Shown: piece after piece, positions 34,973 to 42,649 of the stretch
Position numbering within the stretch: position 1 is the first letter of the stretch
Layout: each line of letters opens with the position of its first letter
Assembly: GCF_019396345.1 (NCBI RefSeq)
Contig: NZ_JAHKRM010000006.1
Location: forward strand, 124,001-188,000
Source of the DNA: Nonomuraea guangzhouensis
GTDB taxonomy: Bacteria > Actinomycetota > Actinomycetes > Streptosporangiales > Streptosporangiaceae
Length of the DNA stretch: 64,000 nucleotides
Direction: 5' to 3'
Position numbers and translations under genes: made by a program
The notes under the pieces: model-generated
Told to the model about the DNA's origin: nothing
The model's input: the letters and a program-made list of their open reading frames with translations, nothing else
Databases searched by the model: none

Positions 34973-35500
34973 CCCGTGTTCGACGGCTTCCGCCAGCGTG
35001 GGCGCGGCGGCGTCCTTGTCCGCGAGGATCGGCTCGATGCCCTCCGGCCAGACGATGCCGAGTGCCGGGTCCAGCGGGTGGATGCCGTGCTCACGCTGGG
35101 GGGCGTACGAGGTGGAGCAGAGATAGACCACGGTGGCCGACTCGCTGAGCGTGAAGAACGCGTGGCCGAGCCCTTCGGCCAGGTAGACGGCCCGCCGCGA
35201 GACGTCGTCCAGTTGCGCCGCCGCCCAGCGGCCGAAGGTGGGCGAGCCGGTTCTGAGGTCCACCGCGACGTCGAGGACGCTGCCGGAGACGCACGTGACG
35301 TACTTGGCCTGGCCGGGCGGCACGTCCGCGTAGTGCAGGCCGCGCAGCACGCCCCTGGTCGAGACCGAGCAGTTGGCCTGGGCGAGTTCCAGCGGGCGGT
35401 CGAGCTCGTCGTTCCTGAACCATTCGAGGAACGCCCCACGCCGATCCGTATGGATACGTGGGCTGAACAGCCAGGCGCCGTCGAAACCGAGGGGATCCAT
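34892..35500 (-). CDS. rfbC: dTDP-4-dehydrorhamnose 3,5-epimerase
   Basis: A 202-residue cupin epimerase. The active-site histidine lies in VLRGLHYADVPPGQAKYV, and YLCSTSYAPQREHGIHPLDP, ending at the conserved IVWP, matches RmlC. It completes the rml pathway with rfbA, rfbB and rfbD. It is transcribed against them, tail to tail with rfbD, and overlaps it by 81 bases. The ATG at 35500 is followed by DPLGFDGAWLFSPRIHTDRRGAF, as expected for the family. Confidence 0.9.
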   Translation of the reverse strand: MDPLGFDGAWLFSPRIHTDRRGAFLEWFRNDELDRPLELAQANCSVSTRGVLRGLHYADVPPGQAKYVTCVSGSVLDVAVDLRTGSPTFGRWAAAQLDDVSRRAVYLAEGLGHAFFTLSESATVVYLCSTSYAPQREHGIHPLDPALGIVWPEGIEPILADKDAAAPTLAEAVEHGLLPSYADCLAHYASTPGGQQGRPGLV

Positions 35501-35737
35501 GGAGCGGATCCTGACATAGCAGGAACGTTCCTACCAGTGTGTGTAACGCGTGAGATGGCAGTCGCGAAATGCCAGTTGATTGAGGCATGTGATCCTGAGC
35601 GGGGTCAGGGTCGACATCGTCCCCATCAGTACGTTTCCGGGAGCCAGCAACCCATCCCGCCCCACGCACGTCCTCGCAAGACCTACGAGGGGAGATCGGT
35701 TCGACTCGCACCATGCACGTGTAGGGGGCAAGACCAG
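35501..35737. promoter_or_regulatory. Divergent promoter region with two palindromes
   Basis: This gap of 237 bases lies between rfbC and the 2OG-oxygenase gene. AGGAACGTTCCT (35521-35532) is a perfect 12-bp palindrome, and TGGCA-N9-TGCCA (35556-35574) is a second inverted repeat. No gene is supported here. Promoters for both divergent genes must lie within it. Confidence 0.5.
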
Positions 35738-36667
35738 ATGACCACGGTATTCACCGGCAGCACGATGAACGACGAGGCACGACGCGAGAGGATCTTCCAA
35801 GGCGACGTCTTCGTCTACGCGGCCTCGCCCGCGTCCCGCGAGCTCGTGTCCTTCGCCCGCGAACTGGTCGCCGAGACGTTCGGCGGCATGGACCCCACCA
35901 CCGCCCAGCACAGCCTGCCGGTCGAACGCTTCGCCGCGCTGCTGGCCGACGTCAAGCCGCGCTTCATCCACCATCCGAGGTGCAAGGAGATCATCGCCGT
36001 CCTGCTGGACGAGCTGGGGTTCGCGCCGGGCGAGACGTACTTCGACGTGCCGCGCCTGCGGACCTCGACCTCCGACGGCTACCTCGACTCGGGCATCTCC
36101 TACGCCTACCACGCGCATCGCGACTGCTGGTACGCGGCGCCCTTCAACCAGGTGAACTGGTGGATCCCCGTCTACGACGTGGTGCCGGAGAACGTGTTCG
36201 CCCTGCACCCAGAGTACTTCGACCGAGCCGTGCGCAACGGCAGCGGCCGCTACGACTACGCGTCGTGGGTCAGGACCGAGCGCCCGTCGGCGGCCCAGCA
36301 CATCTACAGCGACACGCGCGAGCAGCCGAAGCCGGAAGAGGACCTCGACCTGTCCGGCGAGCTCAGGATCGTCACGGAGCCGGGCGGGGTGCTCCTCTTC
36401 TCGGGCGCCCAGCTGCACTCGACCGTGCGCAACACCTCGGGCGTGACGCGCTTCAGCATCGACTTCCGCACCGTCCACATCGACGACGTCAGGTCGCGCA
36501 AGGGCGCGCCCAACGTGGACGCGACGTGCCTGGGCACCACGCTGCGCGACTTCATGCGCGCCAAGGACCTGGAGCGCATGCCGGAGGAGCTGTCGGCGGA
36601 GTACGAGAAGGAGGCCAGGGCTCATTTGGAGCGAGCCAACGCCGCGACAGCCGATATTTCGCACTGA
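35738..36667 (+). CDS. Fe(II)/2-oxoglutarate-dependent oxygenase-like protein
   Basis: This 309-residue protein starts at ATG 35738 (AGGGGG eight bases upstream). A double-stranded beta-helix is suggested by the facial triad: HRD in YHAHRDCWYAAPF (His-x-Asp) and the distal histidine in FSGAQLHSTVRNTSG, with an arginine ten residues later (TRFSIDFRTVH) to bind 2-oxoglutarate. The family relatives include phytanoyl-CoA dioxygenase-like enzymes. It probably hydroxylates or oxidises a sugar or lipid-linked intermediate. It heads the tailoring block of the polysaccharide locus. Confidence 0.75.
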   Translation: MTTVFTGSTMNDEARRERIFQGDVFVYAASPASRELVSFARELVAETFGGMDPTTAQHSLPVERFAALLADVKPRFIHHPRCKEIIAVLLDELGFAPGETYFDVPRLRTSTSDGYLDSGISYAYHAHRDCWYAAPFNQVNWWIPVYDVVPENVFALHPEYFDRAVRNGSGRYDYASWVRTERPSAAQHIYSDTREQPKPEEDLDLSGELRIVTEPGGVLLFSGAQLHSTVRNTSGVTRFSIDFRTVHIDDVRSRKGAPNVDATCLGTTLRDFMRAKDLERMPEELSAEYEKEARAHLERANAATADISH

Positions 36668-36699
36668 TCAGAGGTCGTTTCACTCATCGGGAGGGGATC

Positions 36700-36741
36700 A
36701 TGTCTCGTCGGAAAGAGCGCGGAAGAGGTAGAGGCCGGTGA
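36700..36741 (+). CDS. 13-residue arginine-rich mini-ORF coupled to the methyltransferase gene
   Basis: ATG 36700 follows a strong ribosome site (GGGAGGGG). The peptide MSRRKERGRGRGR ends in TGA, overlapping the GTG of the methyltransferase gene (GTGA). It probably delivers ribosomes to the weak GTG start by translational coupling, or acts as an attenuating leader. Whether the peptide itself matters is unknown. Confidence 0.4.
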   Translation: MSRRKERGRGRGR

Positions 36742-37955
36742 CCCGTTGCCGGCTCTGCGGCTCGGCCGAACTGGCGAGCGTGGTCGACCTCGGCGCCACG
36801 CCGCCCTGCGAGCTGTTCCTCACCCGGGAGCGGCTCGACGAGCCCGAACTCACCTACCCGCTGCACCTGCGGGTCTGCACGAACTGCTGGCTCGCCCAGA
36901 TCCCGCCGCTCATCCAGCCGGAGGAGACGTTCACGGAGTACGCGTACTTCTCCTCCTTCTCCACCTCCTGGGTGGAGCACGCCCGGGAGTTCGTGGACGC
37001 GGCCGTGGACCGGTTCGCGCCCGGCTTCGTGGTCGAGGTCGCCAGCAACGACGGCTACCTGCTGCAGCACGTGGCCGGCCGGGGAGTGCGCTGCCTGGGC
37101 ATCGAGCCGTCGGCCAACGTGGGCCAGGCGGCCAGGGACAAGGGCATCGCCACCCGTACCGCGTTCCTCGACCCGGAGACGGGCGCGGCGGTCCGTGCCG
37201 AGCACGGTCCCGCCGATCTGGTCGTGGCCAACAACGTGTACGCGCACATCCCTGACGTCGTCGGCTTCACCCAGGGGCTGCGGGCGCTCGTCGCCGACGA
37301 CGGCTGGGTCTCCATCGAGGTGCAGCACCTGCTCACGCTCGTGGAGCTGAACCAGTACGACACGATCTACCACGAGCACTTCCAGTACTACACGGTCGCC
37401 TCCGCGCGGCGGGCGCTGGCCACGGGCGGCCTGGCGCTGGTCGACGTGGAGCTGCTGCCGACGCACGGCGGCTCGATCCGGCTCTGGGCCCGGCCCGAGG
37501 AGGCGGCCGGCGAGCCCACGGAGCGGGTGGCCGACGTGCTGGCCAGGGAGAAGGGGGCCGGTCTCGACGAGCTGGCCGGGTACGCGGAGTTCGCGGCGCG
37601 GGTGGCCAAGGTCCGGCGTGACCTGCTCCGCTTCCTCATCGACGCGGCCGAGGCGGGCAAGACCGTGGCCGGCTACGGCGCTCCGGGGAAGGGCAACACG
37701 CTGCTCAACCACTGCGGCATCCGCGAGGACCTGCTGGCGTACACGGTGGACCGCAATCCGTACAAGCACGGCAGGTTCACGCCGGGCACCCGCATCCCCA
37801 TCCTGCCGCCCGAGCGCCTCGCCGAGGACCGGCCGGACTACGTGCTGGTGCTGCCGTGGAACCTGCGGGAGGAGCTCACCGAACAGCTCTCCTACGTCCG
37901 CGAGTGGGGCGGGCAGCTGGTCTTTCCCATCCCGAGTCTGGAGATCGTGCCATGA
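36738..37955 (+). CDS. Sugar C-methyltransferase-like SAM enzyme (TylCIII/NovU family)
   Basis: This 405-residue protein has the three-part layout of NDP-sugar C-methyltransferases. An N-terminal zinc-binding domain (CRLCGSAEL ... CTNCWLAQ) is followed by a Rossmann SAM domain (VVEVASNDGYLLQHV). The C-terminal domain carries the GYGAPGKGNTLLN motif and DRNPYKHGRFTPGT. These enzymes methylate C-3 of a 4-keto deoxysugar nucleotide to give branched-chain sugars. It starts at GTG 36738 and is coupled downstream to the nucleotidyltransferase (ATGA). Confidence 0.88.
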   Translation: MTRCRLCGSAELASVVDLGATPPCELFLTRERLDEPELTYPLHLRVCTNCWLAQIPPLIQPEETFTEYAYFSSFSTSWVEHAREFVDAAVDRFAPGFVVEVASNDGYLLQHVAGRGVRCLGIEPSANVGQAARDKGIATRTAFLDPETGAAVRAEHGPADLVVANNVYAHIPDVVGFTQGLRALVADDGWVSIEVQHLLTLVELNQYDTIYHEHFQYYTVASARRALATGGLALVDVELLPTHGGSIRLWARPEEAAGEPTERVADVLAREKGAGLDELAGYAEFAARVAKVRRDLLRFLIDAAEAGKTVAGYGAPGKGNTLLNHCGIREDLLAYTVDRNPYKHGRFTPGTRIPILPPERLAEDRPDYVLVLPWNLREELTEQLSYVREWGGQLVFPIPSLEIVP

Positions 37956-38725
37956 AGGTCGTGCTCTTCTGCGGTGGGTACGGCACACGGATGCGTACCG
38001 GCGCTCCGGGCGAGGTCCCCAAGCCCATGCAGCTCGTCGGCCCCCGGCCGCTTCTCTGGCATGTGATGCGTTACTACGCGCACTTCGGGCACACCGAGTT
38101 CATCCTGTGCCTGGGGTATGGCGCGCAGCACATCACGGAGTTCTTCCTCGACTACAAGGAGACCGTCTCCAACGACTTCCGGCTGCACGGCAGCCAGGTG
38201 GAGCTGCTGGCGCAGGACATCTCCGACTGGTCGATCTCCTTCGTGCAGACCGGGATCCAGTCGCCGATCGGCGAGCGGTTACGCCGGGTCCGCGATCATC
38301 TGGAGGGGGATGAGATGTTCCTGGCCAACTACGCGGACGTGCTCACCGACGCGCCGCTGCCGGAGATCATCGATCGCTTCACCGCCGCCGACGTGGGCGC
38401 GTCCATGATGGTCGTGCCGCCGCCCGGCACCTTCCACTGCGTCGACGTCGACGACGACGGGCTGGCACGGAACATCGCGCCGGTCACCGAGCTCCCCATG
38501 TGGGTCAACGGCGGATATTTCGTGCTCCGTCAGGAAATTTTCGATCACATTCCTGAAAATGGGGATCTGGTGGGGGATGGCTGCATGGAGCTGACCAAGC
38601 GCGGCCGGCTTCTGACGTACCGGCACCGCGGTTACTGGCGGCCGACCGACACCGTCAACCAGCGGATCGAGCTGGACGAGGCGTACTCGCGCGGCGACAG
38701 GCCCTGGGCGCTGTGGGAGGCATGA
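37952..38725 (+). CDS. Sugar-1-phosphate cytidylyltransferase-like nucleotidyltransferase (RfbF-like)
   Basis: This 257-residue protein begins MKVVLFCGGYGTRMR, then KPMQLVG, the signature of glucose-1-phosphate cytidylyltransferases. NYADVLTDAP carries a metal-binding Asp, and FHCVDVDDDG then NGGYFVL complete the fold. It likely activates a hexose-1-phosphate with CTP (or another NTP) to feed the tailoring block. The usual partner CDP-glucose 4,6-dehydratase (RfbG) is not here, so the product may be used by the downstream SDR. It overlaps its neighbours by four bases on both sides. Confidence 0.85.
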   Translation: MKVVLFCGGYGTRMRTGAPGEVPKPMQLVGPRPLLWHVMRYYAHFGHTEFILCLGYGAQHITEFFLDYKETVSNDFRLHGSQVELLAQDISDWSISFVQTGIQSPIGERLRRVRDHLEGDEMFLANYADVLTDAPLPEIIDRFTAADVGASMMVVPPPGTFHCVDVDDDGLARNIAPVTELPMWVNGGYFVLRQEIFDHIPENGDLVGDGCMELTKRGRLLTYRHRGYWRPTDTVNQRIELDEAYSRGDRPWALWEA

Positions 38726-39372
38726 ACCGGCTGACGGCCGCGCGGATGGACCGGATCGTCGCGCTGGGCGCGCACTGCGACGACATCGCCATCGGGGCGG
38801 GCGGCACGCTGCTCACCCTGTGCGCGGGCCGTCCCGGACTCCAGATCGACGCGCTGGTCCTGTCGGGCGGGGGGACCGAGCGGGAGGACGAGGAGCACGC
38901 GGCGCTCACCGCCTTCTGCCCCGGCGCCGACCTGCGGCTGACCGTGCTCAAGCTGCCCGACGGCCGGCTGCCCGCGCACTGGGAGCAGGCCAAGGAGGCG
39001 CTGGAGCTGCTCCGGGCCAGGACCGACCCCGACCTGATCCTCGGCCCGCACCCGGGAGACGCCCACCAGGACCACCGGGGCCTGGCCGAGCTCGTGCCCA
39101 CGGCCTTCCGCGACCACCTGACGCTCGGCTACGAGATCGTCAAGTGGGACGGCGACCTCGGCCGCCCCGCCGCCTACCAGCCGCTGCGGCCGGAGGTGGC
39201 GGCGGAGAAGGTCGCCCTGCTGAAGCGGCACTACCCCTCGCAACGCCGGCGTTCCTGGTTCGACGACGAAGCCTTCCTCGGCCTCGCCCGCATCCGCGGC
39301 ATCGAGTGCGGCGACAGGTACGCCGAAGCCTTCCACACCCGCAAACTGACTCTCGACCTCGCAGGAGGCTAG
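38722..39372 (+). CDS. PIG-L/LmbE-family deacetylase
   Basis: A 216-residue protein with the LmbE zinc site. GAHCDDIAIGAGG replaces the usual AHPDD with AHCDD, and PGDAHQDHRG holds the second H-x-D-H element. Family members deacetylate N-acetylglucosamine-type sugars. In this block it would remove an acetyl group from a sugar nucleotide or lipid-linked sugar. It is coupled to the nucleotidyltransferase (ATGA) and followed seven bases later by the SDR gene. Confidence 0.88.
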   Translation: MNRLTAARMDRIVALGAHCDDIAIGAGGTLLTLCAGRPGLQIDALVLSGGGTEREDEEHAALTAFCPGADLRLTVLKLPDGRLPAHWEQAKEALELLRARTDPDLILGPHPGDAHQDHRGLAELVPTAFRDHLTLGYEIVKWDGDLGRPAAYQPLRPEVAAEKVALLKRHYPSQRRRSWFDDEAFLGLARIRGIECGDRYAEAFHTRKLTLDLAGG

Positions 39373-39378
39373 CCGGAT

Positions 39379-40401
39379 ATGCGTGTACTGCTGACCGGAC
39401 ACCAGGGCTACCTGGGCACTGTCATGTCCCCCGTACTCGCCGGGGCGGGGCACGAGGTGACCGGCCTCGACTCGGGGCTGTTCGCCGACTGCGTCCTGGG
39501 GCCCCCGCCGGACGACCCGCAGGGGCTCGCCGTGGACCTGCGCGAGGTCCCGGCCGAGGCACTGGCGGGGTTCGACGCGGTCGTACACCTGGCCGCCCTC
39601 TCCAACGACCCGCTCGGCTCGCTGGCGCCCGAGCTGACCTACGACATCAACTACCACGCGTCCGTACGGCTGGCCCGGCTGGCCCGCGACGCGGGCGTGC
39701 GGCGCTTCCTGTACGCCTCCACCTGCTCGGTCTACGGAGCAGCGGGCGGGGACGACCTGGTCGCGGAGGAGGCGCCGCTGCGTCCCGTGACTCCCTACGC
39801 CGAGTCCAAGGTGCGGGTGGAGGACGAGGTGCTGAAGCTGGCCGACGCCGACTTCTCGCCGGTCTTCCTGCGCAACGCCACGGCCTTCGGCTTCTCGCCC
39901 CGGCTGCGCGCGGACATCGTGCTCAACAACCTGGTGGGGCACGCGCACCTGTCCGGCGAGGTACGCGTCCTGTCCGACGGCACCCCGTGGCGGCCCCTGG
40001 TGCACGCGCTGGACATCGCGGAGGCGTTCGCCGCCGTGCTGACCGCGCCGCGCGAGGCCGTGCACGGTGAGGCGTTCAACGTGGGCACCGAGCAGAACAA
40101 CGTCACCGTGGCCGGGATCGCGGCGACCGTGGTGGAGGCGGTGCCCGGCGCCACGCTGGCCATCACGGGGGAGACGGGGGCCGATCCGCGCTCGTACCGG
40201 GTCGACTTCTCGCGGATCCGCGCCGCGCTGCCCGGCTACGAGGCGCGCCGCTCGGTGAAGGAGGGCGCGCTCGAACTCATCGACGCCTACCGGCGCCACG
40301 GGCTGACCAGACAGGACTTCGAGCGCCGTTTCACCCGCTTGGCCCGGCTGTCGGACCGGCGGGCCGCGGGCACCGTCGACGATCGGCTGATGCCCTCGTG
40401 A
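39379..40401 (+). CDS. NAD-dependent epimerase/dehydratase (extended SDR)
   Basis: A 340-residue extended SDR. The cofactor loop is GHQGYLGTVM (GxxGxxG), HLAALSNDPLG follows, the catalytic residues are in STCSVYG and YAESK (Tyr-x3-Lys), and RNATAFGFSPRLR binds the nucleotide sugar. Closest in feel to 4-epimerases or 4,6-dehydratases with HQGYxG motifs. It probably acts on the product of the adjacent nucleotidyltransferase. It overlaps the next gene by four bases. Confidence 0.85.
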   Translation: MRVLLTGHQGYLGTVMSPVLAGAGHEVTGLDSGLFADCVLGPPPDDPQGLAVDLREVPAEALAGFDAVVHLAALSNDPLGSLAPELTYDINYHASVRLARLARDAGVRRFLYASTCSVYGAAGGDDLVAEEAPLRPVTPYAESKVRVEDEVLKLADADFSPVFLRNATAFGFSPRLRADIVLNNLVGHAHLSGEVRVLSDGTPWRPLVHALDIAEAFAAVLTAPREAVHGEAFNVGTEQNNVTVAGIAATVVEAVPGATLAITGETGADPRSYRVDFSRIRAALPGYEARRSVKEGALELIDAYRRHGLTRQDFERRFTRLARLSDRRAAGTVDDRLMPS

Positions 40402-41681
40402 CCAGCCTCGGAAAACAGATGCACGAGCTCGTCGAGCGGCTCTACCCGCTGTGCCGGAGCATCACGGGAGACGGCGTCCGGCGGACCTTGGAGATCATCG
40501 GCGAGCTCGTCCCGCTGGACGTGCACGAGGTGCCCACCGGCACGCAGGTGCTCGACTGGAACGTGCCCAAGGAGTGGAACATCCGCGACGCCTACGTCAA
40601 GGACCCCACGGGCGCCAAGGTCGTCGACTTCGCCGAGTCCAACCTGCACGTGGTCGGCTACAGCGTGCCGGTGTCGGCCCGGATGCCGCTGGCGGAGCTC
40701 CGCGGCCACCTGCACACGCTGCCCGACCAGCCGGGGCTCATCCCGTACCGGACGAGTTACTACGCCGAGGACTGGGGGTTCTGCCTGCGCCACGAGACGC
40801 TGGAGAGCCTCCGGGACGGCGAGTACGAGGTGGTGGTGGACTCCACACTGGCGGACGGCCACCTCACCTACGCCGAGCACGTGGTGCCCGGCCGGACGAG
40901 CGAGGAGGTGCTGATCTCCTGTCACACCTGCCACCCGTCCCTGGCCAACGACAACCTGGCGGGCATCGCGGTGGCCACCCAGCTCGCCCGGCGGCTGGCG
41001 ACCACGTCGCCGCGCTACACCTACCGCTTCCTGTTCGCGCCCGGCACGATCGGGTCGATCACCTGGCTGGCCCGCAACAGGGACACGGTCGAGCGGATCA
41101 GGCACGGGCTGGTGCTCGCGTGCGCGGGGGACGGCGGCGGGCTCACGTACAAACGGAGCAGGCGCGGCGACACGCAGATCGACCGGGCGGTGGGACACGT
41201 GCTGCGCACCTCCGGGCGCCCGCACCGCACGGTCGACTTCTCCCCGTACGGCTACGACGAGCGGCAGTACTGCTCGCCCGGGTTCGACCTGCCCGTCGGC
41301 TGCCTGACCAGATCGACGTACGCGGGCTACCCGGAGTACCACACGTCGGGGGACAACCCGGCTTTCGTGCTGCCCGAGTCGCTGGAGGACACCCTGGAGA
41401 CCTGCTGGGAGGTGACGCGGGTGCTGGAGGAGGACCGGCGCGTGCTCAACCTCAGCCCCTACGGCGAGCCGCAGCTGGGCCGGCGCGGCCTGTACGGGGC
41501 GCTGGGCGGCAGGAGCGACACCAAGCAGGCCCAGCTGGCCATGCTCTGGGTGCTGAACCTCTCGGACGGCACGCGCACACTGCTGGACGTCGCGGAACGG
41601 GCCTGCCTTCCGTTCCGGGCGGTGGCCGAGGCCGCGCAGAGCCTGGAAGACGCGGGATTGGTGAGGGAATGGAACCCATGA
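40398..41681 (+). CDS. DUF4910 / M28-like aminopeptidase-fold protein
   Basis: The 427-residue protein matches the DUF4910 (with DUF2172) group, which has the fold of M28 zinc aminopeptidases. Candidate metal ligands are H and D in SCHTCHPSLANDNLAG and the histidine in EYHTSGDNP; FLFAPGTIGSITWLARN is another conserved block. A C-terminal winged-helix-like tail (about 370-427) ends the protein. Members are found in surface-polysaccharide and natural-product loci, where the exact reaction is not established. It is translationally coupled to the SDR gene upstream. Confidence 0.78.
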   Translation: MTSLGKQMHELVERLYPLCRSITGDGVRRTLEIIGELVPLDVHEVPTGTQVLDWNVPKEWNIRDAYVKDPTGAKVVDFAESNLHVVGYSVPVSARMPLAELRGHLHTLPDQPGLIPYRTSYYAEDWGFCLRHETLESLRDGEYEVVVDSTLADGHLTYAEHVVPGRTSEEVLISCHTCHPSLANDNLAGIAVATQLARRLATTSPRYTYRFLFAPGTIGSITWLARNRDTVERIRHGLVLACAGDGGGLTYKRSRRGDTQIDRAVGHVLRTSGRPHRTVDFSPYGYDERQYCSPGFDLPVGCLTRSTYAGYPEYHTSGDNPAFVLPESLEDTLETCWEVTRVLEEDRRVLNLSPYGEPQLGRRGLYGALGGRSDTKQAQLAMLWVLNLSDGTRTLLDVAERACLPFRAVAEAAQSLEDAGLVREWNP

Positions 41682-42649
41682 GCTTGCGGGTCGGAGACCT
41701 GGTGGAGATCCGCAGCGAGGCCGAGATCCTGGCCACGCTGGACGAACGCGGCGAACTGGACGGCCTGCCGTTCATGCCGGAGATGCTGAAGTTCTGTGGC
41801 CAGCGCCTCACGGTGCACAAGGTGGCGCACAAGCTGTGCGACACGCTGACCAAGACCGGGCTGCGGCGCATGGACAGCGCCGTGCACCTGCTCGGCGCGC
41901 GGTGCGACGGCTCGGCGCACGGCGGGTGCCAGACGGCCTGCTCCATGTACTGGAAACAGGCGTGGATCAAGCGGGTCGCGGCGGACGAGCTGCCCTCGCA
42001 CGCCGTGCCGGACTCCCGGCTGCTGCCGCTGCTGGAGATCAACAGCCGCAAACCGCCGGCCGAGGACGGCGCGGAACGCTACGCCTGCCAGGCGACCGAG
42101 CTGCTGAGAGCGGCTCCCGTGCCGCTGCCGATGGCGGATCTGGGGCAGTTCGTGGCAGATGTGCGGACGCGTAACGTCGGCGTGCTCAGAACCCTGCAGG
42201 CCACCGGGATCGGACTGTACAACCGGTTCCAGCACTTGGCCAGGAGGAAGATCCCCCGCGCGTTACGGATCAAGGACGGCCGGCCGTGGGGCCAGATGAA
42301 GGGCAGCGTCAGGGGCCGTACGCCGGTCCAGACGTTGAACCTCCAGCCGGGCGAGCTGGTCCGCGTACGGTCCAGGCAGGAGATCCTGGACACCGTCAAC
42401 GAGGACCTGTCCAACCGCGGCATGAACTTCGACGCCGAACTGGCCCGCCACTGCGGCCGGACCGCGCGGGTGCGCGCCCGGGTGGACCGCTGCATCGACG
42501 AGCCAAGCGGGCGGATGCTGGAGATGAAGACGCCCTGCATCGTGCTGGAGGGCGTGGTGTGCGAGGGCGTCCACTCGCTGAACTGCCCACGGGAGTTCTT
42601 CCCCTTCTGGCGCGAGATCTGGCTGGAACGGGTCGCGGACGGTGAGTGA
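41678..42649 (+). CDS. Protein with two four-cysteine repeat domains, function unknown
   Basis: A 323-residue protein (ATG 41678; ATG 41669 is also in frame) made of two related domains separated by a helical linker (about 135-200). Each begins with a small beta-barrel-like stretch (LRVGDLVEIRSEAEILATLD / LQPGELVRVRSRQEILDTVN) and ends with an aromatic-basic motif (YWKQAWIKRV / FWREIWLERV). Four cysteines recur in the same order: C40, C54, C76, C84 and C259, C272, C295, C303; the last pair is eight residues apart in both. This suggests two metal or Fe-S sites. I recognise no characterised family. It is coupled to DUF4910 upstream and the flippase downstream. Confidence 0.7.
   Translation: MSLRVGDLVEIRSEAEILATLDERGELDGLPFMPEMLKFCGQRLTVHKVAHKLCDTLTKTGLRRMDSAVHLLGARCDGSAHGGCQTACSMYWKQAWIKRVAADELPSHAVPDSRLLPLLEINSRKPPAEDGAERYACQATELLRAAPVPLPMADLGQFVADVRTRNVGVLRTLQATGIGLYNRFQHLARRKIPRALRIKDGRPWGQMKGSVRGRTPVQTLNLQPGELVRVRSRQEILDTVNEDLSNRGMNFDAELARHCGRTARVRARVDRCIDEPSGRMLEMKTPCIVLEGVVCEGVHSLNCPREFFPFWREIWLERVADGE

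Noticed and set aside
40451..42649. A 732-codon frame spanning the DUF4910 gene and the four-Cys protein
   Set aside because: The first 400 codons are out of frame with the conserved DUF4910 gene. Only the part from 41678 is supported as a gene.
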